Below are positions 28,206-36,056 of a DNA stretch of 64,000 nt, in pieces. The translations under genes were made by a program, and so were the position numbers. Each line of letters starts with the position of its first letter. Positions within the stretch are counted from its first letter, which is position 1. The notes below the pieces were generated by a model. It ran no database searches. It was not told the origin of the DNA and was given only the letters and a program-made list of their open reading frames with translations. Source of the stretch: UBA6623 sp965226435 (GTDB taxonomy: Bacteria > Acidobacteriota > Terriglobia > Bryobacterales > UBA6623); NCBI GenBank assembly GCA_965226435.1, contig CBDDCY010000013.1, positions 558,001-622,000 on the forward strand, written 5' to 3'.

Positions 28206-29163
28206 TATCGGAAACCCGCGCCGAAACTTCAAATTTCGCGCTACCCGGAGATTCACAACTGCTACCAATAGATCGGACGTTCACCCACCTGAGCCGCGAC
28301 GCCACGGGGCTGTGAAAAAATGGGGACTGTACCGAGCGCCGACCGAATAAGTTCCATTGAATCAGTAGTCGCATCCGGCGCGAAGTGGACTGTCCCCGAT
28401 TTTTTCACAGCCGCCGTGCGGCGCGGTCCCGGCGAACCCTTCGACCAAGTTTCACCCTTGAACGATCCGCCCCAGCCAATGCTGTCACTAACCTGAAACT
28501 TCCGCCAAACCGAGCCGCGACCGTGAGGAAGCGGTATGCGATGGAGCCGTTCAACACCGAGGAAAGCGGCGGGAGCACAATCCAACGCAGCGCCGCCTCA
28601 GCGCGAAAAACACGGCTCTTGGGGGGCTACGTTTCTCCCCTGAACGATCCGGCCCAGCCGGTGGCCTCACTAACCCGAAACTTCAAATTTCGCGCTACCC
28701 GGAGATTCACAACTGCTACCAACAGATCGGACGTTCACCCACCCGAGCCGCGCCGCCGTGCGGCGCGGTCCCGGCGAACCCTTCGACCAAGTGTCTCCCC
28801 TGAACGATCCGCCCCAGCCGGTGGCGCCGCCAACCCGTATTGCTCACCAAGTGTCGAGGCGAAGTGCCTGAGGAGGGCGTCAGTACGAGACGCGGGCCGC
28901 TTGGCGCCCCATCCCTTAAGCAAAGGGGCGTACTTGAACGGTACGGTGAGCACCCGGCAAGCAAGCGCAACGAAGTAATGGCGGGCCTACCATGTGCTTC
29001 GGCCGTCAGTTAGCGAGAATTGCAGGCCAACCCGCCGCCGAAACTCTTTCCCGTCACCATCGCAGGTTGTTAAGGCGTTCGCGGTCTCCCCGCCGGATCG
29101 CCCCCCCTCAACCCGTCTTCGTGACCGCGCCCATCCTACTCCACTTTCCCGCCGTCCGCGCGC
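28206..29163. repeat. nested repeat cluster (R2, R1, R3)
   Basis: This ~950-bp gap has no gene. R2 starts at 28221, is interrupted near 28303-28413 by R1 copy 4, and resumes with gccgtgcggcgcggtcccgg. A second, uninterrupted R2 starts at 28673 and continues past 28800. The shared follow-on ttcgaccaagt/tgaacgatcc occurs at 28439, 28632 and 28781. A gagccgcgaccgtgaggaag repeat lies at 28510. An R3 copy runs from about 28848 to 29030 (aagtgcctgaggagggcgtc, cttaagcaaaggggcgtact, caagcgcaacgaagtaatgg). The remainder to 29163 is plain spacer. Confidence 0.8.
28305..28413 (+). repeat. R1 palindromic element, copy 4, inserted in R2
   Basis: The copy starts ggggctgtgaaaaaatgggg and ends gtccccgattttttcacagc. 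Its flanks are the two halves of the R2 hairpin that is uninterrupted at 28741-28785, so this is a filled site beside an empty site. Confidence 0.88.
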
Positions 29164-29952
29164 TCAACCCGAGGCCGTCTTGACCATCTCGACAAGCACT
29201 TCACGAGTCTGTTGGGTCGTGCGGACTTCCCGAGAAAACGCGATCCTTGTTCCCCGCATTCCCTCCGCGGTTTTCAGGCGCGCGTGAAAGCCCAGCCGGT
29301 CGACCGCCGTCATTTGCGCCTCCTCGGCCTCGATATCCGCGTGAACCTTGGCCAAAAGAATCATCGCGTCGGCGTGATCTTCATTCATGTGACGAATGAT
29401 GCCGTCGGCTGCCTCGGCCAGCGGGTCCGGTTCGGCCCCGACGAAGTCTTCCGCGGCCACCCAACCCATCACGCCGAAACCGCCGACGAAGTAAACATCG
29501 GCGACCGTCATGCGGTAGAAAGCGAAATCATCGTAGTCGACCCAATATTTCGCATTCGGGTAGGCCTTCAGATAGCGCTCCCGCGCGTCGGGGACTTCCT
29601 CGTCGCCGATCACGGTTGCCTCGCCCATCAGCGTCACCCGCGCGTCTCCTAATACGTCGCTGGCCCCGGGGTCCCGCATCACGAGCAGAGCCGCGCGCGG
29701 ATCACCTTGCAGATTTTGCGTATGCATCGCCATTTGGCTGATCAGAAACAGCGGCCGTCCCTCGCCGTCGAGCCCGAAAGGCATCACGGACCCAAAGGGA
29801 AAGCCCGGCTGCTTGCGTGATTGCGTCGAAAGCGTCCCGACGCGGCCCAGGTGCATCAGCGTGCGTGCCTGCTCGGCATAACTCGGCGTCGGCACATCCG
29901 CCCCCGCCGGCATCGCCGTCGCCCCATGTTGTCCCCGAGATGTCATCGCCAT
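29164..29952 (-). CDS. HugZ-like heme-utilisation/pyridoxamine oxidase-fold protein with DUF2470
   Basis: The 262-residue protein has a split-barrel FMN-binding-like N-terminal domain (G-T-L-S-T, P-L-F-L-I-S-Q-M-A-M-H-T-Q-N) and a C-terminal DUF2470 domain (I-R-H-M-N-E-D-H-A-D-A-M). This arrangement is seen in HugZ-type heme oxygenases and in related flavin-binding proteins, so heme or flavin handling is likely. I chose the ATG at 29952, which has a G-rich stretch just upstream, over the frame start at 29979. The gene is divergent from the NACHT gene, with about 75 bases between. Confidence 0.82.
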   Translation of the reverse strand: MAMTSRGQHGATAMPAGADVPTPSYAEQARTLMHLGRVGTLSTQSRKQPGFPFGSVMPFGLDGEGRPLFLISQMAMHTQNLQGDPRAALLVMRDPGASDVLGDARVTLMGEATVIGDEEVPDARERYLKAYPNAKYWVDYDDFAFYRMTVADVYFVGGFGVMGWVAAEDFVGAEPDPLAEAADGIIRHMNEDHADAMILLAKVHADIEAEEAQMTAVDRLGFHARLKTAEGMRGTRIAFSREVRTTQQTREVLVEMVKTASG

Positions 29953-30026
29953 GAAAATCCCCCCCCTCTCATCGTACAAGGGACGATTGCCTTAACAGGG
30001 AATTGGGTGTATGCTGGTCGGGTTTC

Positions 30027-32843
30027 ATGACTAACTCGGAAATAGCCGACAAAAAAAAGGGGGTTGGTGGCGTTGTCGCGACAATTGCCGCGGCGCTGGG
30101 CGGCCCGGTACTCCCGGCGCTATTCCAGTGGGAGACGGTCGTCGATCTCGTCGAACGCCACCCCTTCTCGGCGGTCGCACTGCTACTCGCCTATGAGTTG
30201 GCCGTCTTTGCCTGCACGCTTGTCGCGGGCGTTTGGCGACGACTTAAAAATCCGTGGCTCGACGCGGCGGCGATCGCGCTTGACTACCAGGTTCAGTCGT
30301 TCATCTCGCGCTTTCGCAAGAAATACCTTCAGCATCTCTATTATCAATGTCGTGATTTTGACGTCAAGGGACTAACGACCCAGGGGAAATACGCGCTCGA
30401 GCTGGAGCGAGTCTTTGTCGAGTTGCGAGTCGACGCCGCGGCCCCGCACGAAACGGCGGCCGGCGCCATCCCGCCATTGCCCGCCAAACTCCGCGAGGGT
30501 TCGCATACCGTCTGGGACTTCCTAGCCGGCGACCGGAACCTGGCGATCATTGGTCCGCCGGGCTGCGGGAAAACGACGCTGCTCAAACATCTGGCGCTTG
30601 TGCCGACACTGCGAGGGAAGCATCGCGGCGCCAAGAAAGCTCCGCCCAGGCTGCCCTTCCTGCTCTATTTACGCCGCCACGCCGAAGCCATTCAGAAAGA
30701 CCCCGACTACTCCCTGGAATCCGCCGTCGAGAAAAGCGAGATCGTGGGAAAGCTTAAGACGCCTTGGCCTAAAGGCTGGTTCGGCCGTCAGCTTCGCGGC
30801 GGGCGTTGCCTAGTGCTGCTCGACGGGTTGGACGAGGTCGCCGGCGACGCGGCGCGGCGGGCCGTGGTGAATTGGGTCGAGACCCAGATGGGTGCTTACC
30901 CGCGCAACCTCTTCTTGCTCACCTCCCGCCCGGGCGGCTACCGGCGAAACCGGCTCGCCGGAGTTCACGTTTTGGAAGTCAAGCTGTTCAACCGCGCGCA
31001 AGTCGAGCAGTTCGTCAACAACTGGTACCTGGCCAATGAAGTGATCGCCCATGGGAAAGAGGACCGGGGCGTACGCGACAAGGCCGAGGAAGGCGCGAGC
31101 GAACTGCTCGGACGGCTGGCCGGCTCGGAAACCCTGACCGCCCTGGCGGTCAACCCTTTGTTGCTGACGATGATCGCGACAGTGCACCGCTATCGCAGCG
31201 AGCTGCCGGGCCGGCGCGTCGAGCTCTATCGAGAGATCTGCGACGTTTTTCTCGGCAAGCGGCACACAACCGCCGGCGTGAAAGAGGACCATGATCTGAC
31301 GCCGGCCCAGAAAATTCGAGTACTGCGGCCGCTCGCTTGGCGTCTGATGGTCAGCGGTCAGCGAGAGATCTCTACCGCCGATGCGCAAGCGGCGATGGAA
31401 GACGACTTGACGCGTGTCTGCCCCGGGGTCTCGGCCGCGGAATTTTGCAAGCTGATCGAGGATTCGAGCGGTTTGTTGTTGGAAGTGGAAGCCGGCGAGT
31501 GGCGTTTCGCTCACAAGACCTTTCAGGAATATCTGGCGGCGGTCCATTGCCGCGAGACGAATCTAGAAGACGAACTGATCGCTCATGTGGGGGAGGAGTA
31601 TTGGAACGAAACGATCCGTCTTTACACGGCCGAGGCCGATGCGACCGCTGTCTTGGAAGCGTGTCTGCTCGACGATCCGCCCAAGGTAGAGGCTCTGGTG
31701 CTGGCCTTGGAGTGTCGCGAGGAGATGCAGGAAGCCGAGGAAGTGGTTCGTAATCGGCTCGACAAGATCGTCAAAGACGGCGTCGAGGATCCCGAGCGCC
31801 GGCGGGTTTGCGCCGAAGCCCTGTTGCACATGCGGCTGCGCAACCTTGTAGCGCTTGACGAGAAGCGTTCGGTCGATCGCGGGCTGCTGACGAATGCCGA
31901 GTATCAGCTGTTCCTCGATCAGAGATCTTCCGACCCGCGTCGGTTCGAACCGTTCCACTGGAAAGGACCCCGGTTTGAGCCCGGCGCCGGCAAGTTGGCG
32001 TTGGGTGGCGCGGACGAATGGCTCGGGGACCATTATTGCGAATGGTTGAATGAGAAAGACGGCGCTGGGGGTGTTTACCGCTTGATCACGGACGCCGAGG
32101 CCGAGGTACTCGCTGGGGCGGAGACCGCGGCCGAGGGATGGTTTACTGCTTCCGGCGGCCTCGTGCAGGCGGCCCCGGAACGCTTGCGGGAAATCCGCGC
32201 GGCGGTCGGGCAAGTGGAAGCAGCTGATTTCGGCGCCATTCTCGGCGATGATCCCGCGCGTGCGATCGGGGCGTTTCGCCCTGGAGCACGCGCTGCCCGC
32301 GCCCGCGACCTCGACCGCGCCCTCGCCCTCGACCGCGCCCTTGCCCGCGTCCTCGCCCTCGACCGCAACCTCGCCCGCAACCTCGACCGCGACCGCGACC
32401 GCGACCATTTCGCGAACGTCATAAAAAAATCGCACGAGCTAGCGCGCTGGATCGCGCGCACGCTCGCGGAGACCGACCGCGACATCCTGCGAAACCTCCT
32501 GCCCCAACTCACAGCAGCAGCCGCGTTCATCGCTCTTGTTCACCTAACCCTAACCCGCGAGCTCTATCGCAAAGGTTATTACCGCGAGAGACGCCGCGGC
32601 ATCGCGGCTTGGCTCATTGCCCCCATCGAATATGTGCGCGCATTGTTCGAAAAGCGGCATTCAGAAAACCCGGAAGTTGTGTTGACGCGAGCGATCGGGT
32701 TTTGGCTCGATGTTTACCGGCAGATGATTCTCATTGATTTATGGCGCGAGGGTGAGGCGCCTCTGGTCGGCGGCATCCGGCTGTTACGAGAGCGCCGCGC
32801 CGACGAAGACCCGCCCAACCCCTCGCCTCGATTGAGCCGATAA
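30027..32843 (+). CDS. membrane-tethered NACHT STAND NTPase with FGE-like and Arg-Asp repeat regions
   Basis: The 938-residue protein starts with two hydrophobic helices (about 13-34 and 49-69), so the rest hangs from the membrane. The NACHT module has Walker A G-P-P-G-C-G-K-T-T (176-184), Walker B C-L-V-L-L-D-G-L-D-E (261-270), T-S-R-P-G-G-Y-R, and the winged-helix landmark F-A-H-K-T-F-Q-E-Y-L-A-A (~494). After a helical stretch, residues ~618-700 resemble a shortened formylglycine-generating-enzyme-like domain (L-L-T-N-A-E-Y-Q-L-F, Y-R-L-I-T-D-A-E-A-E). Residues ~758-793 are a low-complexity D-R/A-L repeat, followed by an aromatic helical tail. Bacterial NACHT proteins of this build are known anti-phage or self/non-self sensors; that role here is inference. 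Confidence 0.85.
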   Translation: MTNSEIADKKKGVGGVVATIAAALGGPVLPALFQWETVVDLVERHPFSAVALLLAYELAVFACTLVAGVWRRLKNPWLDAAAIALDYQVQSFISRFRKKYLQHLYYQCRDFDVKGLTTQGKYALELERVFVELRVDAAAPHETAAGAIPPLPAKLREGSHTVWDFLAGDRNLAIIGPPGCGKTTLLKHLALVPTLRGKHRGAKKAPPRLPFLLYLRRHAEAIQKDPDYSLESAVEKSEIVGKLKTPWPKGWFGRQLRGGRCLVLLDGLDEVAGDAARRAVVNWVETQMGAYPRNLFLLTSRPGGYRRNRLAGVHVLEVKLFNRAQVEQFVNNWYLANEVIAHGKEDRGVRDKAEEGASELLGRLAGSETLTALAVNPLLLTMIATVHRYRSELPGRRVELYREICDVFLGKRHTTAGVKEDHDLTPAQKIRVLRPLAWRLMVSGQREISTADAQAAMEDDLTRVCPGVSAAEFCKLIEDSSGLLLEVEAGEWRFAHKTFQEYLAAVHCRETNLEDELIAHVGEEYWNETIRLYTAEADATAVLEACLLDDPPKVEALVLALECREEMQEAEEVVRNRLDKIVKDGVEDPERRRVCAEALLHMRLRNLVALDEKRSVDRGLLTNAEYQLFLDQRSSDPRRFEPFHWKGPRFEPGAGKLALGGADEWLGDHYCEWLNEKDGAGGVYRLITDAEAEVLAGAETAAEGWFTASGGLVQAAPERLREIRAAVGQVEAADFGAILGDDPARAIGAFRPGARAARARDLDRALALDRALARVLALDRNLARNLDRDRDRDHFANVIKKSHELARWIARTLAETDRDILRNLLPQLTAAAAFIALVHLTLTRELYRKGYYRERRRGIAAWLIAPIEYVRALFEKRHSENPEVVLTRAIGFWLDVYRQMILIDLWREGEAPLVGGIRLLRERRADEDPPNPSPRLSR

Positions 32844-32952
32844 GCCACCCTGCACCCCGACAGCAACGTCGCGGGCCGGCCCACTATACTCCATGGGTTC
32901 GGGTCTATCAGCTCATGGTGTAAGTCGGCGTCTTTAGTCCAAGGTATTCCTC

Positions 32953-33840
32953 GTGCGTCCCCAATACTGGCTCTGGCTGTTCCTGGTTCAGTTCTCCTGG
33001 ACCGGCAGCTACGTCGCCATGAAATGGGCGGGCGACGAAATGCCGGTGGGCGTCGTTGTCTTCTTGCGCTATGGCGGCGCCTCGCTGGGCTTCCTCGTTG
33101 GGAACCTGTTCACGGGCCGGCCGCGTTGGCATCGCTCCGACCTGGGGCTGCTCGCCCTGCTTGGCGCGCTGACCTTCGCGCTGGCGCCAACGCTTCAGAT
33201 CGCGAGCCTGCGCTATACCCAGGCCATCGACGTTTCGATCCTGATCGCGCTCGAGCCGATGCTGACCGCCCTGGCCGCCGCCCTGCTGCTCAAGGAACAC
33301 ATTTCCCGCCGGACCGCTCTAGCACTAGTAGCGGGAACGGCCGGGATGTTTCTACTCTCCGGCGTTGGGTTGCCCTCGGGCGCGGGCTTGGCGGCCGGAC
33401 GCCTGCTCGGCAACCTCATGTTCTTCGCGTCGTTATTGTTCGAGGTGGCGGTGACGGTTTCAGGTCGGCGCTTGGCTTACCGCTACAGGCCGAGCGACGC
33501 CGTTCAGGCCATGATGTTGGCGGGCTGTTTGACGGCCGGGTTGGTCTATGCCGGGCCGATCGCGGCCATGGATTTCGCCGCGCCTTCCCTACGCGCTTGG
33601 GGCTCGATCGTGTACCTCGTCGTCGGTCCGTCGATCTTTTCCTATACGCTGTGGTATCACATCTTGCGCGAGGTCCCGGCGAACCGCGTCGCCCTGAGTC
33701 TATTCTTTCAGCCGCTGATCGGGACGTTTCTGGGGTATTTCCTACTGCATGAAACGATCGGCGTTGGAACCCTGCTGGGCGGGACCCTGGTGTGCGGCGG
33801 CTTGGCCTGGTGGCAGATTCGCGACGGCGGGGAAAATTAG
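32953..33840 (+). CDS. EamA/DMT-superfamily transporter
   Basis: This 295-residue inner-membrane protein has ten hydrophobic segments arranged as two EamA repeats. Typical landmarks are F-S-W-T-G-S-Y-V-A-M-K-W near the start, L-R-Y-T-Q-A-I-D-V-S-I-L-I-A-L-E-P in repeat one and F-F-Q-P-L-I-G-T-F-L-G-Y-F-L-L-H-E in repeat two. Such proteins export or import small metabolites such as amino acids; the substrate cannot be told. The start is GTG. The IS1595 element is inserted 25 bases after its stop. Confidence 0.87.
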   Translation: MRPQYWLWLFLVQFSWTGSYVAMKWAGDEMPVGVVVFLRYGGASLGFLVGNLFTGRPRWHRSDLGLLALLGALTFALAPTLQIASLRYTQAIDVSILIALEPMLTALAAALLLKEHISRRTALALVAGTAGMFLLSGVGLPSGAGLAAGRLLGNLMFFASLLFEVAVTVSGRRLAYRYRPSDAVQAMMLAGCLTAGLVYAGPIAAMDFAAPSLRAWGSIVYLVVGPSIFSYTLWYHILREVPANRVALSLFFQPLIGTFLGYFLLHETIGVGTLLGGTLVCGGLAWWQIRDGGEN

Positions 33841-33919
33841 CCGCGTCGACATACTCAATTCACAAGGGGATTATAAAGACTACTTGACAAACTCTGCTGA
33901 GTCTGAGACAATAGGAGCT

Positions 33920-34900
33920 ATGAGAACGAAGCACAAAGCCCCTGGGAAATCTCACCGGCAAGGTGTTGATCTGTTTCAGATTATCGCATTGTTTCCTGAC
34001 GATGTGGTAGCCGAACAATGGTTCGAGAAAACCCTGTGGGGAGCAGAACGCTGTTGCGGTCACTGCGGGTCTGTTGCCACCCGTCAAGCTCCCAATCGAA
34101 AGCCCATGCCCTACTGGTGCAAGGACTGCCGAAGCTACTTCAGCGTGCGAACCGGCACGGCGATTGCCCGGTCCAACGTCCCGTTACGCAAGTGGGCGAT
34201 TGCCATCTATCTCTGCCTAACCAGCCTCAAGAGCGTGTCGAGCATGAAGCTCCACAGGGATATCAAGGTCTCACAGCCCACGGCATGGTTCATGCTGCAT
34301 AGGATTCGTGAAGCGTGGGCGCATGAACCCCAAGAGTTGTTCGATGGTCCGGCCGAAGCGGATGAGTCGTTTTTTGGAGGACGGCGGGCGAACATGCCCA
34401 AGTCCAAGCGCAAGCAACTTCAAGGTCGCGGGGTGGCCGGCAAGGTGGCTGTCGCGGGAGTCAAGGATCGAACCTCCAATCAGGTTCGCGCAAGGGTAGT
34501 CGGGAACACTGATTCCGAGACGCTGCAACGGTTTGTACGGGACAGTGTTAAATCCGGCGCGACCCTCTACACCGACGATGCCACGGCCTATGACGGGATG
34601 AGGGACTACGACCACGAATCGGTGAAGCACTCAGTATCCGAGTACGTGCGAGGGATGGCCCACACCAACGGGATCGAGTCGTTTTGGTCGATGCTGAAGC
34701 GCGCCCACAAGGGAACCTTCCACAAGCTGTCACCCAAACACCTGGACCGCTACGTGCGGGAGTTCGCGGGACGTCACAATGTCCGCGAGCTAGGGACGCT
34801 TGCTCAAATGCGAGATACGGTTGCCCGCCTGGTCGGTCGCAACCTTCTCTACCGTGACCTTATTCGGGACAACGGCCTGCCCTCCGGCTCTCGGTCGTAG
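33920..34900 (+). CDS. IS1595-family transposase
   Basis: The 326-residue protein begins with a zinc ribbon (C-C-G-H-C-G-S ... Y-W-C-K-D-C-R), followed by a helix-turn-helix-like region (S-M-K-L-H-R-D-I-K-V-S-Q-P-T-A). The ISXO2-type catalytic core has E-A-D-E-S-F-F-G-G-R-R, L-Y-T-D-D-A-T-A-Y and N-G-I-E-S-F-W-S-M-L-K-R, giving the family's D-D and N/E residues. The ATG at 33920 follows AGGAG. The frame extends upstream through the element end, but that part is not conserved-looking. No disruption is visible. Confidence 0.92.
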   Translation: MRTKHKAPGKSHRQGVDLFQIIALFPDDVVAEQWFEKTLWGAERCCGHCGSVATRQAPNRKPMPYWCKDCRSYFSVRTGTAIARSNVPLRKWAIAIYLCLTSLKSVSSMKLHRDIKVSQPTAWFMLHRIREAWAHEPQELFDGPAEADESFFGGRRANMPKSKRKQLQGRGVAGKVAVAGVKDRTSNQVRARVVGNTDSETLQRFVRDSVKSGATLYTDDATAYDGMRDYDHESVKHSVSEYVRGMAHTNGIESFWSMLKRAHKGTFHKLSPKHLDRYVREFAGRHNVRELGTLAQMRDTVARLVGRNLLYRDLIRDNGLPSGSRS

Positions 34901-34997
34901 GGGCCGCAACAGAGCTCGGGCTAGCTTCTCGGGCGTGGCGCCCACCAGGTCTCGTCTCGGGTCGAGCATGGCTCTCATGGTATGATGTCAGTAGGCA

Positions 34998-35030
34998 GGG
35001 CGGGCCGTCCCTCGTAAAGATAGCCCGCCC
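34998..35030 (+). other. hairpin in the leader before the tRNA-like gene
   Basis: The sequences gggcgggc (34998) and gcccgccc (35023) pair around a 17-base loop. A second, weaker pairing between ggctcagaggg and cctctctgggct brackets 35041-35084. These structures fill the spacer between transposase and tRNA-like gene and might stop transcription or form part of a structured leader. Confidence 0.5.
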
Positions 35031-35096
35031 CCCCTAGGAGGCTCAGAGGGTAATCGCCTTTGGTACTGGCGACCTCTCTGGGCTTTCGCACAGTAG

Positions 35097-35168
35097 GGCG
35101 CGGTGGACGAATGGTAAGTCACTGGGCTTGCAAACCTTGAGATACCGGTTCGAATCCGGTCCGCGCCT
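35097..35168 (+). tRNA. tRNA-Cys(GCA)-like gene carried by the IS1595 element
   Basis: A cloverleaf can be drawn: acceptor stem ggcgcgg/ccgcgcc (7 pairs), D arm gac/gtc (3 pairs, as usual for Cys tRNAs), T arm accgg-ttcgaat-ccggt (5 pairs with a standard loop), and U as discriminator base, which is the cysteine identity base. The anticodon arm is imperfect: ctggg/ccttg with one mismatch and an 8-base loop cttgcaaa containing GCA. CCA is not encoded directly after the discriminator base; tcca follows. The extra loop base casts doubt on normal decoding. It lies inside the transposon, far from both ends, so it is cargo and not an attachment site. Confidence 0.7.
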
Positions 35169-35273
35169 TCCATTTTTGATTTTAAGGTTTTCCATGTCAT
35201 CGTCAAGTGACAAGAAAAAAAGATATCTCACATACAAGAGAAAATATGGTAGCAGCAAGACGGGAGGTTAAAC

Positions 35274-35783
35274 ATGATGTCTGATCTCGTGAGGGTACGA
35301 GAAGGATTGGAGAGGGTCTCAGCCAAGGTGCATCGCCTCACTAAGGCACTCGAAGAGGCACAGACGCAATGTGAAGCTTACGCGCGCGTACTGGAAGACT
35401 TGGAACCGAAACCGCAGACCAAAAAGCGTGTTCGGAAATACGATAAGATTGACGTTCCCGATGAAGCTCTCAATGGGAAGGAGCTTGAGGATGCGCTTAT
35501 CATCATCGCCGAGCGTTACGACGGCATTTTGAAAAGCGGCCCCGCCCGCAAGCATTTAGTCGCGCTGGGGATGCTTCCTGAACTGGGAACGCAAGCCTCA
35601 GCAAAGATGTGGGCGGCTCTCTCGGAATCCGAAAAGTTCGAGGGTGTCCAGCGCGGAGAATGGCGGCTTATCGACGAAGAAGGCTTCAATCACAACGGGC
35701 TTGCATCGCCGAGAAGGGCGTTCGAGCGCCTCAGCATGGAAACGGCAGAGGAAGGGGAAACAGCTTTTGGTGTCGTGAGCTAA
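35274..35783 (+). CDS. IS1595 passenger protein, unknown function
   Basis: This 169-residue protein starts with a coiled coil (residues ~5-45: V-R-E-G-L-E-R-V-S-A-K-V-H-R-L-T-K-A-L-E), then a basic linker (K-P-Q-T-K-K-R-V-R-K). A compact globular part follows that reads like a winged helix or a small DNA-binding domain (G-K-E-L-E-D-A-L-I-I-I-A-E-R-Y-D-G-I). I do not recognise the family. It lies 105 bases after the tRNA-like gene and is followed by a strong hairpin. The coiled coil plus DNA-binding-like fold suggests a regulator or helper of transposition, but that is only a guess. Confidence 0.75.
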   Translation: MMSDLVRVREGLERVSAKVHRLTKALEEAQTQCEAYARVLEDLEPKPQTKKRVRKYDKIDVPDEALNGKELEDALIIIAERYDGILKSGPARKHLVALGMLPELGTQASAKMWAALSESEKFEGVQRGEWRLIDEEGFNHNGLASPRRAFERLSMETAEEGETAFGVVS

Positions 35784-35793
35784 CAGAGAAACG

Positions 35794-35824
35794 CCCGCCG
35801 CGCTGTTACTAGCAGCGCGGCGGG
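35794..35824 (+). terminator. strong hairpin after the passenger gene
   Basis: A perfect 12-pair stem cccgccgcgctg/cagcgcggcggg with a 7-base loop lies 11 bases after the passenger stop codon. There is no T run behind it, so it may act as a processing or protective hairpin or as a weak terminator that limits read-through between the element and its surroundings. Confidence 0.55.
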
Positions 35825-35892
35825 TAGGAGAACAGCCCGTGAGCTCCTGATCGCGGTTGTCAAGTAGTCTTTATAATCCCCATTCACAATGT

Positions 35893-36047
35893 AGATTCAG
35901 AGCCCAGAGCGCAAGCGACGGGCCGAGCGCGGCCAGCCGCCATGCGCTCCGACACCCCGAACCGTCGCCCGTTTCGACGTCGTCCTGTTTCTGGTCGAGA
36001 CCGGTGCGCCATTGGCCCGTCGCTTGCTCTCTGGGCTCTGAATCTAG
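35893..36047. repeat. R4 inverted pair (MITE-like)
   Basis: Two R4 copies face each other: attcagagcccagagcgcaa... at 35895 and its near-complement ...ctctctgggctctgaat ending near 36045, enclosing ~90 bases. R4 singles occur near 7630, 24450, 41340 and 45846, and a second facing pair is at 61878-62037. The unit has no coding capacity. Confidence 0.8.
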
Positions 36048-36056
36048 ATTTTGACT

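Larger units (their letters stand above)
33866..35881 (+). mobile_element. complete IS1595-family element with tRNA-like gene and passenger protein
   Basis: The 2,016-bp element has perfect 25-base inverted ends beginning ggggattataaagactactt. It is flanked on both sides by the 8-base duplication attcacaa (33858-33865 and 35882-35889). Eight-base target duplications and an ISXO2-like transposase are features of the IS1595 family. Cargo in order is the transposase, a 196-base spacer with hairpins, a tRNA-Cys-like gene, an unknown 169-residue protein and a strong hairpin. Perfect ends and a perfect duplication point to a recent insertion. The element looks less GC-rich than its surroundings. 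Confidence 0.93.

Noticed and set aside
34985..35096. T-box or other riboswitch before the tRNA-like gene
   Set aside because: Hairpins are present, but I see no T-box sequence, specifier loop or other known riboswitch core.
35097..35168. tRNA gene as integration site of a genomic island
   Set aside because: The tRNA-like gene is wholly inside the IS1595 element, more than 700 bases from the nearer end. No integrase gene is nearby.
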